In this document: piece by piece, positions 12,301 through 23,792 of the stretch
Position numbering within the stretch: the first letter of the stretch is position 1
How the letters are laid out: every line of letters begins with the position of its first letter
Translations under genes and position numbers: made by a program
The notes under the pieces: generated by a model
What the model saw: the letters and a program-made list of their open reading frames with translations, nothing else
The model's database searches: none
Told to the model about the DNA's origin: nothing
Source: Folioceros fuciformis
Taxonomy: Eukaryota; Anthocerotophyta; Anthocerotopsida; Anthocerotales
Direction: 5' to 3'
Length of the DNA stretch: 60,803 nt
NCBI GenBank assembly: GCA_049999805.1
Contig: JBNGIO010006309.1
Span: forward strand, 47,934 to 108,736

Positions 12301-15300
12301 TGAGCACCGTCAGTGAAGTGCGCCGGGTTTCCATCCAGACCATCATGAAATTGGTGAAGGTGTGTTGTGACTGTTCCCGAAAAACTGGCACGCACTGCGA
12401 TCTGTTGTCTATTCTATTGAGACAGTTCGAGAACATGAACCTGATTGTTTTGATTGCAGGGCGCTGGAGAGGCCATTAGACCACAAATGCCAGACTTGGT
12501 GATCTGCATGCTGGAGAGCCTTTCAAGTTTGGAGGACCAGAGCCTTAACTATGCTGAGGTTTGGGTTCTTAACTGAGATGCATGTTCGAGGTCTGCCCGT
12601 GGCATTGCCAAGGGCCTTCTCTTTAAGCTTGAATAGGAAATCAAACAGTCTCCACGTCCTGCTGTTATCCGATAGTTTCACCTGAATTCTGCAATTGCTC
12701 AACATTCAGAGTTGGATGGAATACATCCAAAGATGGTGCACCATTTTTTTTCTGTGAACAAGTAAAAAGATGCTGCACCATCTTCAAAGACGTGGATGTG
12801 AGGACGGCAAATAAACGTACTTGAGCACCTGATGAGTTGACATCGGTGCAAGAGATGTAGCTAGTTTTGTTTCATGTGTTGTCCTCCTGGCATTGACTTG
12901 TGCATGGTCCAATTACTGAACGAAATTCCTTCACCACCTCTGGCGCAGTTGCATGCTGAAAGGGTTGGGATAAGCACAGAGAAGCTTGAGAACGTACGGA
13001 TAGCTGTTTCCAAAGATACTCCTATGTGGAACACGCTCGATCTATGCTTACGACAGGTTGATGTGCCGACTCTAGATGCACTGGTTCCCCGCCTGACACA
13101 GCAAGTCCGGACGGGTGTTGGCCTCAATTCCAGGTAGTTTGCTTAAGGACCTTGGGATGTCAGCTTGGCTTGGAGTTTTCTTGCGTGCTAATTGAGGGGT
13201 TGTATTGTGGACAGAGTTGGTGTGGCAAAGTTCATCAGCCAGCTTTCCCAGCGAATGGGAGCGGACATCAAGCCACATACTGCGGCATTGCTCAAGGTTC
13301 TGTTCCCTACTACACAGGCAGAAAGAAGTACAACAGGCAAGAAAGCATTTGCAGCTGCATGTGGAGCGGTGGCGAAATTCTCTGGGGAAGCTCAATATCA
13401 AAAACTGGTGACGGATTCAGTCACACTACACAATTCCTCCGGCGATAAGGATGCTAGGCTTGCTGGTGCCCTCGTGCTGAGAGAGCTATCACACCAAACA
13501 AGTGATTTGCTGAAGGGTTATTATGCAGAAGTGCTGCCTGTAGCGTTTGTTTCTAGGTATTACGAGCGATCCCTTTGTACTGTTGCAATGGTTGGTTTTC
13601 TAGTTGAAGCACTCATGCTGTGTGTCTCCTCGTTTCGCGGCAGACAGTGTCTAATGTTTTAGTGTCTAATGTTTGCGACAGATTTGATGGCGAGAAGGCC
13701 ATAGCCGACATTTTTGAGGAGATTTGGGAGGAGAACACTAGTAGTGCTTCGGTCGCTTTGCACCTGTATATGGTAGACATAGTACCTCATCTTCTTGCGG
13801 GCATTGGCTCATCGTCATGGCCCCAAAAGCAGAAGGTAGGAGCAGTCGTATCAGCTGAAAGTAAGGACTTGTGAGGCCAAATCGCGTAAGCAAATTCTGG
13901 ATCAAGATGTTTCTTAATTGGTTGGTACATTCTGTTGCAGAGTACGAAGGCAATTACAAGCTTAGCGGAGTTAGCGGGCTCAAAAGTTGAGCCTCATGTA
14001 CAGATTCTTCTGGAAAATCTACTGGCGGAATTACCGGGCCGCCTTTGGGATGTGAGTCAGAGTCGTCTGACTTGGTCGTCTATGCTTGTGTAAGCTTCCA
14101 TATCTGAATTTGTTTGGTTGAGGACTGTGTGACTGAAGTGTGAGAGTCCAGGGTAAGGAGGCCGTTCTAGACGCAATTGGAGGGCTTTGCAAGGCTTGTC
14201 CCACACAGTTAGGTGCTGCATCCGGAACATCGAGTACAGTGAGTCCAGAGAGCATTGTAACGGCTGTCTGTGCAGCGTGTAAACGGAAAAAGTCCACATT
14301 CCGAGATGCAGCTTACGCGTGTCTGGAACAGGTATATGGGAGTGACTTATTGCTGTTTGGATGACTTTGAAGACCATGTACATCGTGTCTTATGGTGCGT
14401 TGATATGCAGATCTTAACAGCTTTCCAGGGCAAAGATTTGTTCGAACATGTGGCTCCCATGTTGCTGGATGCGTGCATGCAACCTCCGGAGCGGAAACAG
14501 AGTTTGATTGATCCAGAAACAGCTGTACCGTCAGGTCAGTCAACATAGCTATGTGATAGGATAATGGCTTTATGAGGATCTCTCTTAATACCTTGATCCT
14601 TGTGCAGATGAGGTAAAAGAGACGCCCTCTGTGCCTGTGGAGAAGGTGTGGGCTTGCCTTACAGCGGGCCTCCCTGGGGCTTCACCACGCACCATCAGGG
14701 CGCACGGGAAGAACATAAGTGAAGCCATTGTTGCGACGCTTAGCCTGGGGCATCCGTGGAAAGGTAGAGCTGGAGGTGCCCAGTACAACATTATGCTCCT
14801 GCTCAGGGGGTCATCATTCTGGGACCTGGGTTTGAGGTCTGTCCTCATAAGATGGCTGGTACATGTAGGGAAACTCGGTGCACTGACACTTGCGAAGGCA
14901 TTCCTGAAACACCTATGCTCAGATTCCACTGGACCAACGAGTGACGGGAGCCATGTAGCCGGACAGGTAAAGGTGGCTCATTCAAACGGTGCCTTGTGGT
15001 GAGAAACCGTTCATTGGAATTTCGTTATAAGAACGCGAAACGTGAATGCAGTGGATAGAACCGGTGGTGCCATCCGTGCTGGACTGCCTCGTCAACGTCA
15101 AAGTAGCTCAGGTACTCACGCTTATACGACAGCTTTTCAAACGAGAATCAGTGTTGAGCGCAGGCTAATGCAGTGCTGTCGTGACTGCAACCGGTCTCTG
15201 ATGCAGGTGCATGTTGAAGCTGTGGAGTTGCTGGTGGAGATCGTGGAGAGTCACAAGGCTGGATGGCTGGAGGGCTTCTCACGAGACTCACTCCAATACC

Positions 15301-15407
15301 TGTACGATCGCTTACTGGACGTACAAAGCGTAGAAAAGCACGCCAACGCGAAGTCCCTGGTAGCACGGGCCTTGAGCCTTCTGGGTGAACACCTCATGCT
15401 AGCGTAG
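6352..15407 (+). CDS. ECM29: Proteasome adaptor and scaffold protein ECM29
   Basis: A HEAT-repeat protein of about 1,900 residues that in other eukaryotes tethers the 26S proteasome and checks its assembly. I place about 31 exons; landmarks are 6352-6522, 6627-6794, 6868-6957, 7073-7209, 7290-7486, 7718-7824, 7915-8067, 9289-9706, 10245-10682, 10821-11156, 11526-11996, 13215-13556, 14608-14966 and the last, 15207-15407. Family signatures occur in order: LDRLLTRLALTDDSQL near the start, RGEELLKRKAVGA, FPSTLQCVFDCIYG, FLCMVGAADVKLDIR, RRGAAFGFAKIAKQAGEAL, FRAVDDIKETVRSSGESLC, EDQSLNYAE, SGVGLNSR-like TGVGLNSR and RVGVAKFISQL. I chose the ATG at 6352 (MAQTSSS) over 6256. Exon 7290-7486 does not keep one frame throughout (see findings). 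The other exon phases join correctly. Confidence 0.93.
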
Positions 15408-15570
15408 AGCAGCCCACCAGGGCAGGCTGAGTGACGCAGTTTGATCCTCTGCATTGTTCTCGAGTCACCCAGTTTCTTGGCAAACCACAAAAATTGAACT
15501 TGAACTGCCGGGTGCCGTAGCGTTAACCCCGGACCGAATTCCGTCACGTTTCATCGTCCTTGGATTTTTC
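15408..15570. other. ECM29 3' flank
   Basis: Short 3' UTR-like stretch between the ECM29 stop and the start of the repeat block. Nothing else is seen. Confidence 0.4.
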
Positions 15571-15702
15571 TGGCCTTCTTCCATTGAAATTACCTCTAGC
15601 GTGGCATGCGGTGGGTCCGAAGGATATAAGTAAGTTTCTAATTAAACGAGTATTCGTTAATTCTAAGTAATTCTTCTTGCCCCTCGAAAATTACTGCCTT
15701 AG
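15571..15702. repeat. Direct repeat, left copy (with 25262-25397)
   Basis: About 130 bases, including GGTGGCATGCGGTGGGTCC-like sequence and TTCTAAGTAATTCTTCTTGC, recur at 25262-25397 in the same orientation at roughly 90 percent identity by eye, with one 4-base TAAG insertion in the right copy. The two copies bracket the whole gypsy block. They may be remnants of long terminal repeats or of one element that landed twice. Confidence 0.8.
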
Positions 15703-15888
15703 TAAGGCCCCCTTCCTTATGCAGTGTAAAGCGAAGCAACACTCCAATTACAAATCACTCACTTCAACGGACTCGAATCTCGTCTGTTCACTTCGCAACA
15801 CTCTAATTACAAATCATTCACTTCTTCTCCCACGACTCAGCACTAGGCTCCAAGTAGCCCGCCGTCTACTAACGGCTCATAGACCACC

Positions 15889-16193
15889 TCCTCTAGGTGC
15901 TGCTTTTTATTCAAGATACTTACAAAAAAGTATGGCCACCTACGCCCCACTGACTAGTGTCCTATGGCCACCTACGCCCCACTGACTAGTGTCCTANNNN
16001 NNNNNNCTGACTAGTGTCCTATGGCCACCTACGCCCCACTGACTAGTGTCCTAGACTCAATCGGATAAGCTTGCTCTTCAAGCCCTCCACAACTATGTCT
16101 CAAGGCTAGACTTCTCATTGTCTACCTCTCTCTGTATCTTTCTGTCTCTCCGTGTATGTTCTTAAGGCCTTAGCATAGGCCTATTTATACTCC
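15889..16193. repeat. LTR-like segment, copy 1, with 32-base tandem array
   Basis: From CTCTAGGTGCTGCTTTTTAT through GACTCAATCGGATAAGCTTG to GGCCTATTTATACTCC. It carries a 32-base tandem unit (ATGGCCACCTACGCCCCACT plus GACTAGTGTCCT) at 15932-16052 interrupted by ten N at 15997-16006; identical sequence stands on both sides of the N run. A second copy without the array expansion lies at 16409-16621. Confidence 0.8.
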
Positions 16194-16408
16194 ATAGCTA
16201 AGCCACTGCTAAAGTTGAGAATCATGCACACCACTCACCTCATAATACTAGTGGTCATTACAACTTCATTCTTCTTAGGAGGTTTTGCCTGGAACACACA
16301 TCTTGTTTCCAAAGGCAACTAGAAGCATACTTGTTTCTTCATCAAGACAGCTCTAGATTTAGCTTTCATCTTTCTACTTTTAACTTTCACCTTATTTCAC
16401 TTATGCCA

Positions 16409-16621
16409 TTACTCTAGGTGTTGCTCTTCATTCAAGATACTTACAAAAGAGTTTGGCGATCTACGCCCCGTTGGCTACTACCTTAGACTCAATCTGACAA
16501 GCTTGCTCTTCAAGCCCTCCACAGCTATGTCTCAAGGCTAGACTTCTCACTATCTATCTCTCTTTGTATCTTTCTGTCTCTCTATGTATGTTCTTAAGGT
16601 CTTAGCACTGGCCTATTTAAT
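16409..16621. repeat. LTR-like segment, copy 2
   Basis: Repeats copy 1 with substitutions: TACTCTAGGTGTTGCTCTTC, CAAGCCCTCCACAGCTATGT, GTATGTTCTTAAGGTCTTAG, then GCCTATTTAAT. It has one unit where copy 1 has the 32-base array. Probably part of a long terminal repeat, inferred from its position next to integrase C-terminal coding remains. Confidence 0.7.
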
Positions 16622-16629
16622 CTTCAAAT

Positions 16630-17120
16630 GTTCAGATATTAGCCAATGCTCAGGCACGTCCGAAGAGATATGTTGATAAGCACAAGAGAGAAACTATCTT
16701 CAATGTTGAGGATAAGGTTTGAGTGAAACTAAAGCATTTCACACTGCCCCAAGGATTGTCTCTGAAGTTGAGACCAAAGTATGGAGGTCCATATGTTGTC
16801 TTGAAGCACATTTGAGAAGTGGCTTACAAGTTAGACTTGCCTAACTAGATTTTTGCACACAATGTGTTTTTGCACACAATGTATCTATGTTGAAACCATT
16901 TGCGCCAGGCAAAGAGAAAGAGAACATGGATAGGAAGAAGTACAATATCCTGGTGCAGCATGATCAAGGACTGCAGGAGATTGTGGAATTCCTTGCAAAA
17001 GGTAGCATGGCTACAAGACATGGAACTCTACCATAGTACATGGTAAAGTTGCTTAGGATGTCACCACCAGTTTGGATAACACTAGAGGATATCCAGATAG
17101 GCTCCTGGATGATTGCTCGT
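16630..17120 (+). pseudogene. Ty3/gypsy integrase C-terminal fragment, decayed
   Basis: Translation in the plus direction gives RYVDKHKRETIFNVED, then LKHFTLPQGLSLKLRPKYGG and PYVVLKH with stops between, which is the GPF/GPY-type integrase tail. The same protein is encoded, with fewer breaks, on the opposite strand at 17193-17673, so this is one arm of a long inverted duplication centred near 17190. Confidence 0.8.
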
Positions 17121-17192
17121 TACACTGGTTATCACTGAGGGCAGTGATTCTTTCCTGGTGGGGGAAGAAGTAACAACACTCTTGTCACTAAC

Positions 17193-17905
17193 TTAGCAAA
17201 CTAATGTTACCCAAACTGGTGGTGAGATCCTACGCAACTTTGCCATGTACTGTGGTGGAGTTCCACGTCTCGTAGCCACGCTACCTTCTGCAAGGAATTC
17301 CACAATCTCTTGCAGTTTCATGATCATGCTGCACCACGATACTGTACTTCTTCCTATCCATGTTCTCTTTCTCTTTGCTTGGCACAAATGGTTTCAACAT
17401 AGATATATGAAACATATTGTGTGCAAAACTCCAGTCAGGCAAGTCTAAGTTGTGAGCCACTTCTCCAATGCCCATCAAGACAACATATGGACCTCCATAC
17501 TTTGGTCTCAACTTCAAAGACAATCCTTGAGGCAGTGTGGAATGCTTTAGTGTCACCCAACCCTTATCCCCAACATTGAAGATAGTTTTTCTTCTGTGCT
17601 TATCAACATATCTCTTTTGACGCTCATGAGCCTTGGCTAATATCGTTTTGGCAATCTCATGCCTACCCTTCATTTGCTCAATGAATCGGCGAGATCTCCG
17701 ATGGTAGAGTCGAAAACTTCAGCATTTAGCATGGATACCACATCCAAAGCTGAATTTCCACTCATCTCAAAGGGGCTACATCCTAGGGAGCTATGTATTA
17801 TGTTATTGTAACAAAACTCTGCATCATCAAGATGATCAGCCCAATCTCTTTGATCAATGTGCACACAATGCCTCAAATATTCTTCAGATATCCTAGATCT
17901 CAAGA
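17193..17905 (-). pseudogene. Ty3/gypsy integrase core and C-terminus, inverted copy
   Basis: On the minus strand the sequence reads from an integrase core end (YLRHCVHIDQRDWADHLDDA, EFCYNNIIHSSLGCSPFEM) into the C-terminal part (RYVDKHRRKTIFNVGDKGW, GLSLKLRPKYGGPYVV, HISMLKPFVPS). The core has the usual motif in which the host-like YN-x-x-H-SSLG segment precedes the linker. One frame break separates the core part from the tail near 17670. It is better preserved than its plus-strand partner. Confidence 0.85.
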
Positions 17906-18463
17906 TAGATCTAGAGGCAGAGGACGAGCCATTATTACTGGGAACAGTGCAATTATTGAAACTGTTGGCAAAGACTGGGGTAGAGGCAATAACAGGGGTC
18001 GTGGAAGACGACGAGTAGTGCCTATCTCTGGTGTATGTTATAGTTGTGGACAGTAGGGAGTGTCAAGGATAACACTATTTCCAGGGAGGGTGGAGACTTG
18101 ATGTATATACGTGGCAAGATGAATGGCTTTGATGTAGAGCTATTGCTGGATTCTACTATCACCCATAATTTTGTAACTCCACGTAAGGCAAGAGAGCTTG
18201 ACCTTGAATGGACTGTAACTTCCACACCATATAAAATCAAGCAAGCTAAAGGGACTCTGCAATTTCTAGGTGAATTGCATGAAGTAAATTTGCAAGTTGA
18301 GGCATGGCAACAAAGTGTGAGTTTTACAATCGTAGAGATGGATGACCATGATATCATCTTAGGTCTAGAGTGGATGAGATCTAATAAAGTGCATATGGAT
18401 GTTAAGTCACGCACTTTTAAGATATCCAGGAAGCACAAAGGGAGTTGTGCTAGCATTAGCTAA
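17906..18463 (+). pseudogene. Gypsy gag zinc-knuckle stub and retropepsin-like protease
   Basis: An arginine/glycine-rich stretch (GRGNNRGRGRRR) leads into CYSCGQ and then a stop, so the CCHC knuckle is cut after its first two cysteines. The following frame (about 18044-18463) is a retropepsin-like domain: GFDVELLLDSTITHNFV resembles the usual active site LLxDSGATHNF, but the glycine after DS is replaced by threonine. Further on, ILGLEWMRSNKVHMDV is the conserved second half. Loss of the DSG glycine suggests an inactive protease. Confidence 0.8.
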
Positions 18464-18529
18464 AGGCTTGAGAGTGTATCAGTATAGCTGATAACAAAAA
18501 GAGAGCTCAAGAAAGACCTCAGGAAAAAG

Positions 18530-19009
18530 GAGTTATACTTAGTTGTACTCCAAGGACTAGAGGATCGTTTGGAAGAGGATTCCACATAGGAGAAGAACAT
18601 CCCAAAAGAAGTACAAGCTATACTAGATGAGTTCAAGGACTTGATGCCAAATGAATTGCCACCATTGCTGTCCCGTAGAGTTGTGGATCATGAGATTGAG
18701 TTAAAGCCAGGGAGTACGCCTCCTTCGAGAGCACCATATAGATTGTCACAGGTTGAGTTGCAAGAACTAAAGCGACAACTATCCAACCTATTGGCAAAGG
18801 GATGTGACAGAGTTTTGAAGTTTCCTTTTGTTGCGCCTATACTATTCATATGCAAAAAGAATGGAGGACTCCGGCTGTGTCTAGATTACAAAGCTTTGAA
18901 CCTTATCACAATCAAGAATGCATATCCATTGCTGAGAATGGATGACATGTTTGACATGTTGAAGGGTGCCAAGTATTTCACCAAGCTAGATCTGATGGCA
19001 AGATACTAT
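18530..19009 (+). pseudogene. Gypsy reverse transcriptase, N-terminal half
   Basis: The frame from 18641 shows the RT fingers and palm start: RRVVDHEIELKPGSTPP, RAPYRLSQVELQELKRQL, FVAPILFICKKNGGLRLCLD, YKALNLITIKNAYPLLRMDD and YFTKLDLMARYY. The coding stops abruptly at 19009, inside the palm just after the first catalytic aspartate (KLDL). The remainder of the domain resumes at 23868 in the same direction, so the domain was split by an insertion. Confidence 0.85.
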
Positions 19010-22000
19010 GGAGTCCATATGACGAAGAGATCCCCTAGAGAAAGGGTAGTATTTGTTTTTTTTTTTTTGGGTTTTTATTGAATGCCTTAGGAAGTGGATG
19101 GAAAACTAGGTTAGAAAGGTAGGTGAGGGTCTAGTTAAGGATTGTGGTCGAAAGGGGATGGGCCTCAGTTCCTCAGGTTAGGGTGTCTAGATGAACAGGG
19201 AACCCTAAAACTGGTCGTGGGGAGGTGAGTCGGGGTTTCCTAAGAGAGTGCTAATGGAAGTTGGGGACGAGGATGGAGGTGTCGGGACGTTGCCCGGGTG
19301 CATTGGGTGGATAGGGATCACGAGAGCACAGGTGGCCGGATTAGCAGACCGACGGGATCGGGGTGGTGGCTTGGATCTTGTCGGATCGGGGGCCGACAGC
19401 AACCGGGCTTTGGCTAGCGAATTTGGTCAGGGGTAGATCCAAAAGAGGTTGGCGGTCTGGGTGGCTGGCTGGGCCAACACTGACCCGGATGGTGGCTGTC
19501 GGGCTGGCCGACGAGTGCGGCTAGGGGTAGATGGCGGCCGGTTAGGACGAGGGCTGGCCCAGTAGCGGCCCGGCTGTGTGATCCGTTGGGCTGGCTGGCT
19601 GGCCAAGGCTAGAGTCAGCAGCGGTGTGGATCCCGCTTGGGCCTGGGCCAGTAGTGGCCCGGCTGCAAGCAGGCAGCCCCGCAGCGGTGGAGGTAGGCCA
19701 AATGGGGGCAAGGCGCTCCGGTGGCCTGCTGCAGGTTGTCGAGGCAGTCTATGGTAGGCCGGTGGCCAGCTGGTGGTTTAGCGGGTTGCTAAGGAGCCTA
19801 GCGAGCAGCCCAGCGTCCCAGGCAGCCAGTAGCATCAGCTGCGCCAGGCAGCCAGGCCGGGTAGGCTAGCTGGCTAGCAGGATCTAGGAGGCAGGCATGG
19901 GCAACCACGGTGCCGGCTGATGGCAAGTGACGGGCTACTAAGGAGTCTTGACAGCAGCAAACTTGGGCCAGCTGCATGCAGACAACAGACGGGCCATCAA
20001 GCTAGCCACTTGGACGGGTCCAAGAGGGCAGGTGGCGCTGGACGGCTGCAGTAACTGATCGAAATGCGGTAGGAGTAGCACAGGGCCTTGCCGGCCAGAT
20101 CCAACCAGCCAGCACACCGGACAGGCGGGGCATAGTCAGCCTGACTGGGAGCTGGAGGCTAGCTGCCCAGGCGGCTGGCCGCAGCTGCTAAGGAGCAGGC
20201 CGCCCAGTAGGTGTCTGGTAGGTGGCTGGCCCAGCAGCGGCCGGTTGCTGAGGAGCAGCCAAGCCGTGTAGGTAGCCTGGTAGGGGGCCGGCTAGAAGAG
20301 GATGGCTTGCAAGTTGGCTACGGCTGGTCTTGCTCGGTGCGGGAAGGCAGCCGGCAGGTGACCCGCAGATGGATCCAGCCAGGCAGCAGCCTAGCGCAGG
20401 CCGGCTGGCTGGGGGAAATCCTGGCCGGAGGAGAGGACGAATGGCTGGACGGGGTGGATCTGAGCTAGGCCGGAGCCAGGAGCAAGCTGAGGGCCAGCTG
20501 GCTGGCTAGTTGGCTGCTGAGGAGCCTTGCCAGCGGGCCAGCCCGGCCCAGGTGCAAGTAGGCAGCAGCGGCCCTACGAGCTGGCTGCCTGGCCAGATCC
20601 AGTATGTAGGGCAGGTTGGGGGAACAGAAGGGGCGGCTGGTCGAGGGGACCCAGGCTGACCAGGACCAGGACTGGATTCCGAAGGCTTGCAAGCATCCTA
20701 GCAGTAGGATCCCACGCAGCGACTGGCTGGGCGGGATCATGGCAGGTAGGCCAGGCGGGCGGCTGCCAAGGTCGAAGGTGGATCCTGGCAGACTGCTGGT
20801 CGGTGGTAGGGGCTGAAGCAGGCCGCCAGGCCGACTGGCTGGACCATGGCCAGGCTGCGAGTTGGCTAGATCCAAGCTGCAATGGCCAGATCTAGGCCGG
20901 CTGGGTAGTCGGCTCCAGTCAGTCGGCCTGGCTGGATAGGTGATTGGCGGCAGCGAGTGGGCTGGCAGATCCAGCCAGCCAAGAGGCCGGATTTAGAGCG
21001 AACCCACAGGCGAGGCCCAAACAGACGGACATGATGGAAAGGGGGCTGTTTGCCGGGTCCGAATGGCTTCCCGGCAGGATTTAGCCAACTAGCAAGCTGG
21101 CCAGGTCGCTGGCAGTAGCTGCTGGAGGCCTAGCAGCAGCTCAGCTCGGGTCGGCACCCATGGCGAGCTGGCCTGGATTGGGTTTAGCAGTATGGTTGGG
21201 CCGCGGCCAAGTAACAACAGGCCGGGGGCGGATCCAGCCAGCCAGACGGGCAGCAGGCTCCGGGCAGGCTGCCAGGTAGGCAGCCTGGTCCTGCTGCAAG
21301 CAAGTAGCAGGCAGGCCAACAAGCTGGTTGCTTGGACGGGACTGAGGTAGGCAGGAGGCAAGCTGGGGCAGCCCAGTTGTGACCAGATTAGCGGTTGACG
21401 GCGACCATAGAGTTGGCTGGGATCCAGGCTGTAGGTAGGCGCCGCCATCAGCCGATTGCGGATGAGGTGGAGCAGAACCAGGCAGGCTGTGGGCTGGATC
21501 CAACAGGTTGACTGGTTAGGTAGATCCGGGGAGACGACTTGGCTGACTGGTGTACAAGCTGAGGCGAATCTAGGCAACGGCCTAGCCATATCTCAGGCAG
21601 CAGCATGCGGGCCAACAGTGTAGGCAAGCCAGAGGTGGCGCCGGATCCAAGCACTGGCCGGCTTGACAGACGGCCTGGCGAATGGCTGGTTGCGGCTGGA
21701 GGCAGGTGGGCGGCCTGGCAGGGGCTGCCCAACCGCAGCCGGCTGTTGAGGAGCAGCCAGGTAGGGGCTGCCTAGCAGCGAACGACTGGCCAGGGGGAAA
21801 CCAGGCCATACGGGCTGGGTAGGCTGGCCTTGCCGGCCGGCTGGTAGGCAAACCAGGCAGGTAGCCTAGTCGGGGCAGCGGAGCCTGAAGCAAGCCAGGC
21901 GGCGGGCTAGCTGAATCATGGCCGAAGCAGCCGGGCTGGCAGGTGAATCAAGGCGGGAGCGAGCTGATCGGATCCAAGTGGACAGGCAGTTGCACATCAG

Positions 22001-22747
22001 GCTGGTGCAATCGAATCGGACCTAGGTGGGCTGGATCGCTGCAGGATAGTAGGCGGAGTTGATTGCCAGCAGTGAGGCGCCTGATTCGGTGGTTGGACCA
22101 ATTCGGCGGCCAGGTTATAGGTGCTTAGAGACTCCTAATGGGTGTGACTATAGGGAGGATCGGGGGTGCTAAGTGGCAGGGAGGAAGAATGGAGGCTCGT
22201 CGGCCTGTTGTCTTCTGAATGAAACCATTCACATCCTCATGCCTGAGCCAGAATTGGAACCCAATTTTCTTAAGCACTGGCAAGTGAAGGTGGCTCCAAT
22301 AGAGGAACTAGCCAGAGGAAGTCTGGCGTGGGGGACTTCTATTGCTGCGAGTTGGATAGGACGAATAAGTTCGGGGAGCTGCTGGAAGGCCGATGGCTGT
22401 GGAGCGGATTGCTAGGATAATAGCTGGCTGACAAGGGGAAACAAAGGAGGATGGCTGAGTGACTCTCCAAGGATTGCAGGTCGTCCTAACAATATGAGGG
22501 AATAGGGCATTCCTGCGCATGAACTACTGCCAGTCTATATGTAGCTCGTAGGAAGCAAGGTCATGAGGAACCACCGTGTGATTGCACGGCTCGGGGAGAA
22601 GGAGTGGTCAATCTTGAGGATGGAGATCCATTTGAAGGAGGAGAAGGAAGTCTTCAAAGGCACGGCCGATTTTTGGTAGTTTTGAGAGGCTAGTCATCTT
22701 TGATAGGGGCAACCAACCAATGGTGTCAAAGGGACACAACCCCTCTT

Positions 22748-22960
22748 AGGTCAGAGTTAGGATTAGGTCGGAGTTAGGATTACGTCAGAGTTAGGATAAG
22801 GTCGGAGTTAGGATTAGGTCGGAGTTAGGATTACGTCGGAGTTAGGATTAGGTCGGAGTTAGGATTACGTCGGAGTTAGGATTAGGTCAGGATTAAGGTT
22901 AGGTTAAAATTAGGGCTAGGTTTAGGTCAGAGTTAGGTTTAGGTCAGAGTTAGGGGCGGC
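22748..22960. repeat. 17-base degenerate tandem array, telomere-like
   Basis: Units of GTCGGAGTTAGGATTAG, alternating with ...ATTAC endings, repeat about a dozen times and then decay into GTTAGGTTTAGG words. The TTAGG/TTTAGG core resembles plant telomere repeat (TTTAGGG) but the unit is longer, so it is a local array and not a chromosome end. Confidence 0.85.
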
Positions 22961-23399
22961 TTAGGTTAGAATTAGGGATAGGCTAGGTCGGAGAGAGAGA
23001 TTGTTAGCAGTGGACTAAGGCTAACCCTAGTAGACAGAGATGGGGTCCTGGGCCAGGGTAGTATAAGAGGCCAGACCTGCCATTAAGGAGGGGGTGGTTT
23101 TACGGTGTGATTTCCCTTGACCTTGTGTCCAGACTGTCGGATTAGAGTGGCTGATCCGGTGTGAGTCTAACCAAGGGCTTGATCCCCCTTGCCATTAGGG
23201 GGACGTGGTGGATCCCTAGACTACCTGAATCTGTGTGGGTGGATCCGCAATGGCTGATCATTTTACAGGTCGGCTGAGGTGAAGTGGTAGGGCCGTGAGC
23301 CAAGGAGGCTATCCAGCCCTAGTCCTCATACCTCTGCCTTGAAGACTGCAAGGAGAAAAGTTGTTGTGTTCTAAATTCCAGGTTGAGGTATAGATTTTG

Positions 23400-23640
23400 G
23401 GAGTAGAAGGTGAAGTGAAGTGCTAGAGTGAGTTGAGGAGAAGTGTTGAAGTGCTGGAGTGAGTTGGAGAGAAGTGTTGAAGTGCTAGAGTGAGTTGAAG
23501 AGGAGTGCAGAAGTGTAAATGAAGTGCTGGAGTGCTGAAGTGTGGAGTGAAGTGAAGAAGTGAAGGACTGAAGTGAGGAAGTGAAAGACTAAAGTGAAGA
23601 GCTGAAGAACTAAAGTGCTGGGGCAGTGTGGAATTGGTGT
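23400..23640. repeat. Degenerate A/G-rich tandem array
   Basis: Variants of GAAGTGCTAGAGTGAGTTGA followed by GGAGAAGTGTT repeat several times at about 34-36 base spacing and then fade into shorter GAAGTGAAG words. Noncoding; the minus-strand open frame rich in HFSxxLLHF is a product of the repeat. Confidence 0.75.
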
Positions 23641-23692
23641 GTTGAGCTGAAGACAGGCCAGGGACCGGTTGATAGATAGGGTGAGATAAGGG

Positions 23693-23792
23693 NNNNNNNN
23701 NNNNNNNNNNNNNNNNNNNNNNNNNNNNNNNNNNNNNNNNNNNNNNNNNNNNNNNNNNNNNNNNNNNNNNNNNNNNNNNNNNNNNNNNNNNN
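23693..23792. other. Assembly gap, 100 N
   Basis: A round-number run of N inside the GC-rich insertion. True size unknown. Confidence 1.

Noticed and set aside
14764-14810. Apparent GT-AG intron in ECM29
   Set aside because: Too short for this genome and the frame is open with a fitting family alignment; treated as exon.
15932-16052. CRISPR-like spacing in tandem arrays here and at 4894, 50016 and 51348
   Set aside because: Repeats are contiguous without variable spacers and the genome is eukaryotic, so these are minisatellites.
19250-22130. Many long open frames on both strands of the GC-rich insertion
   Set aside because: Stop codons are rare because of composition; the translations are low complexity (Gly/Arg/Trp or Pro/Ala/Gln) with no domain.
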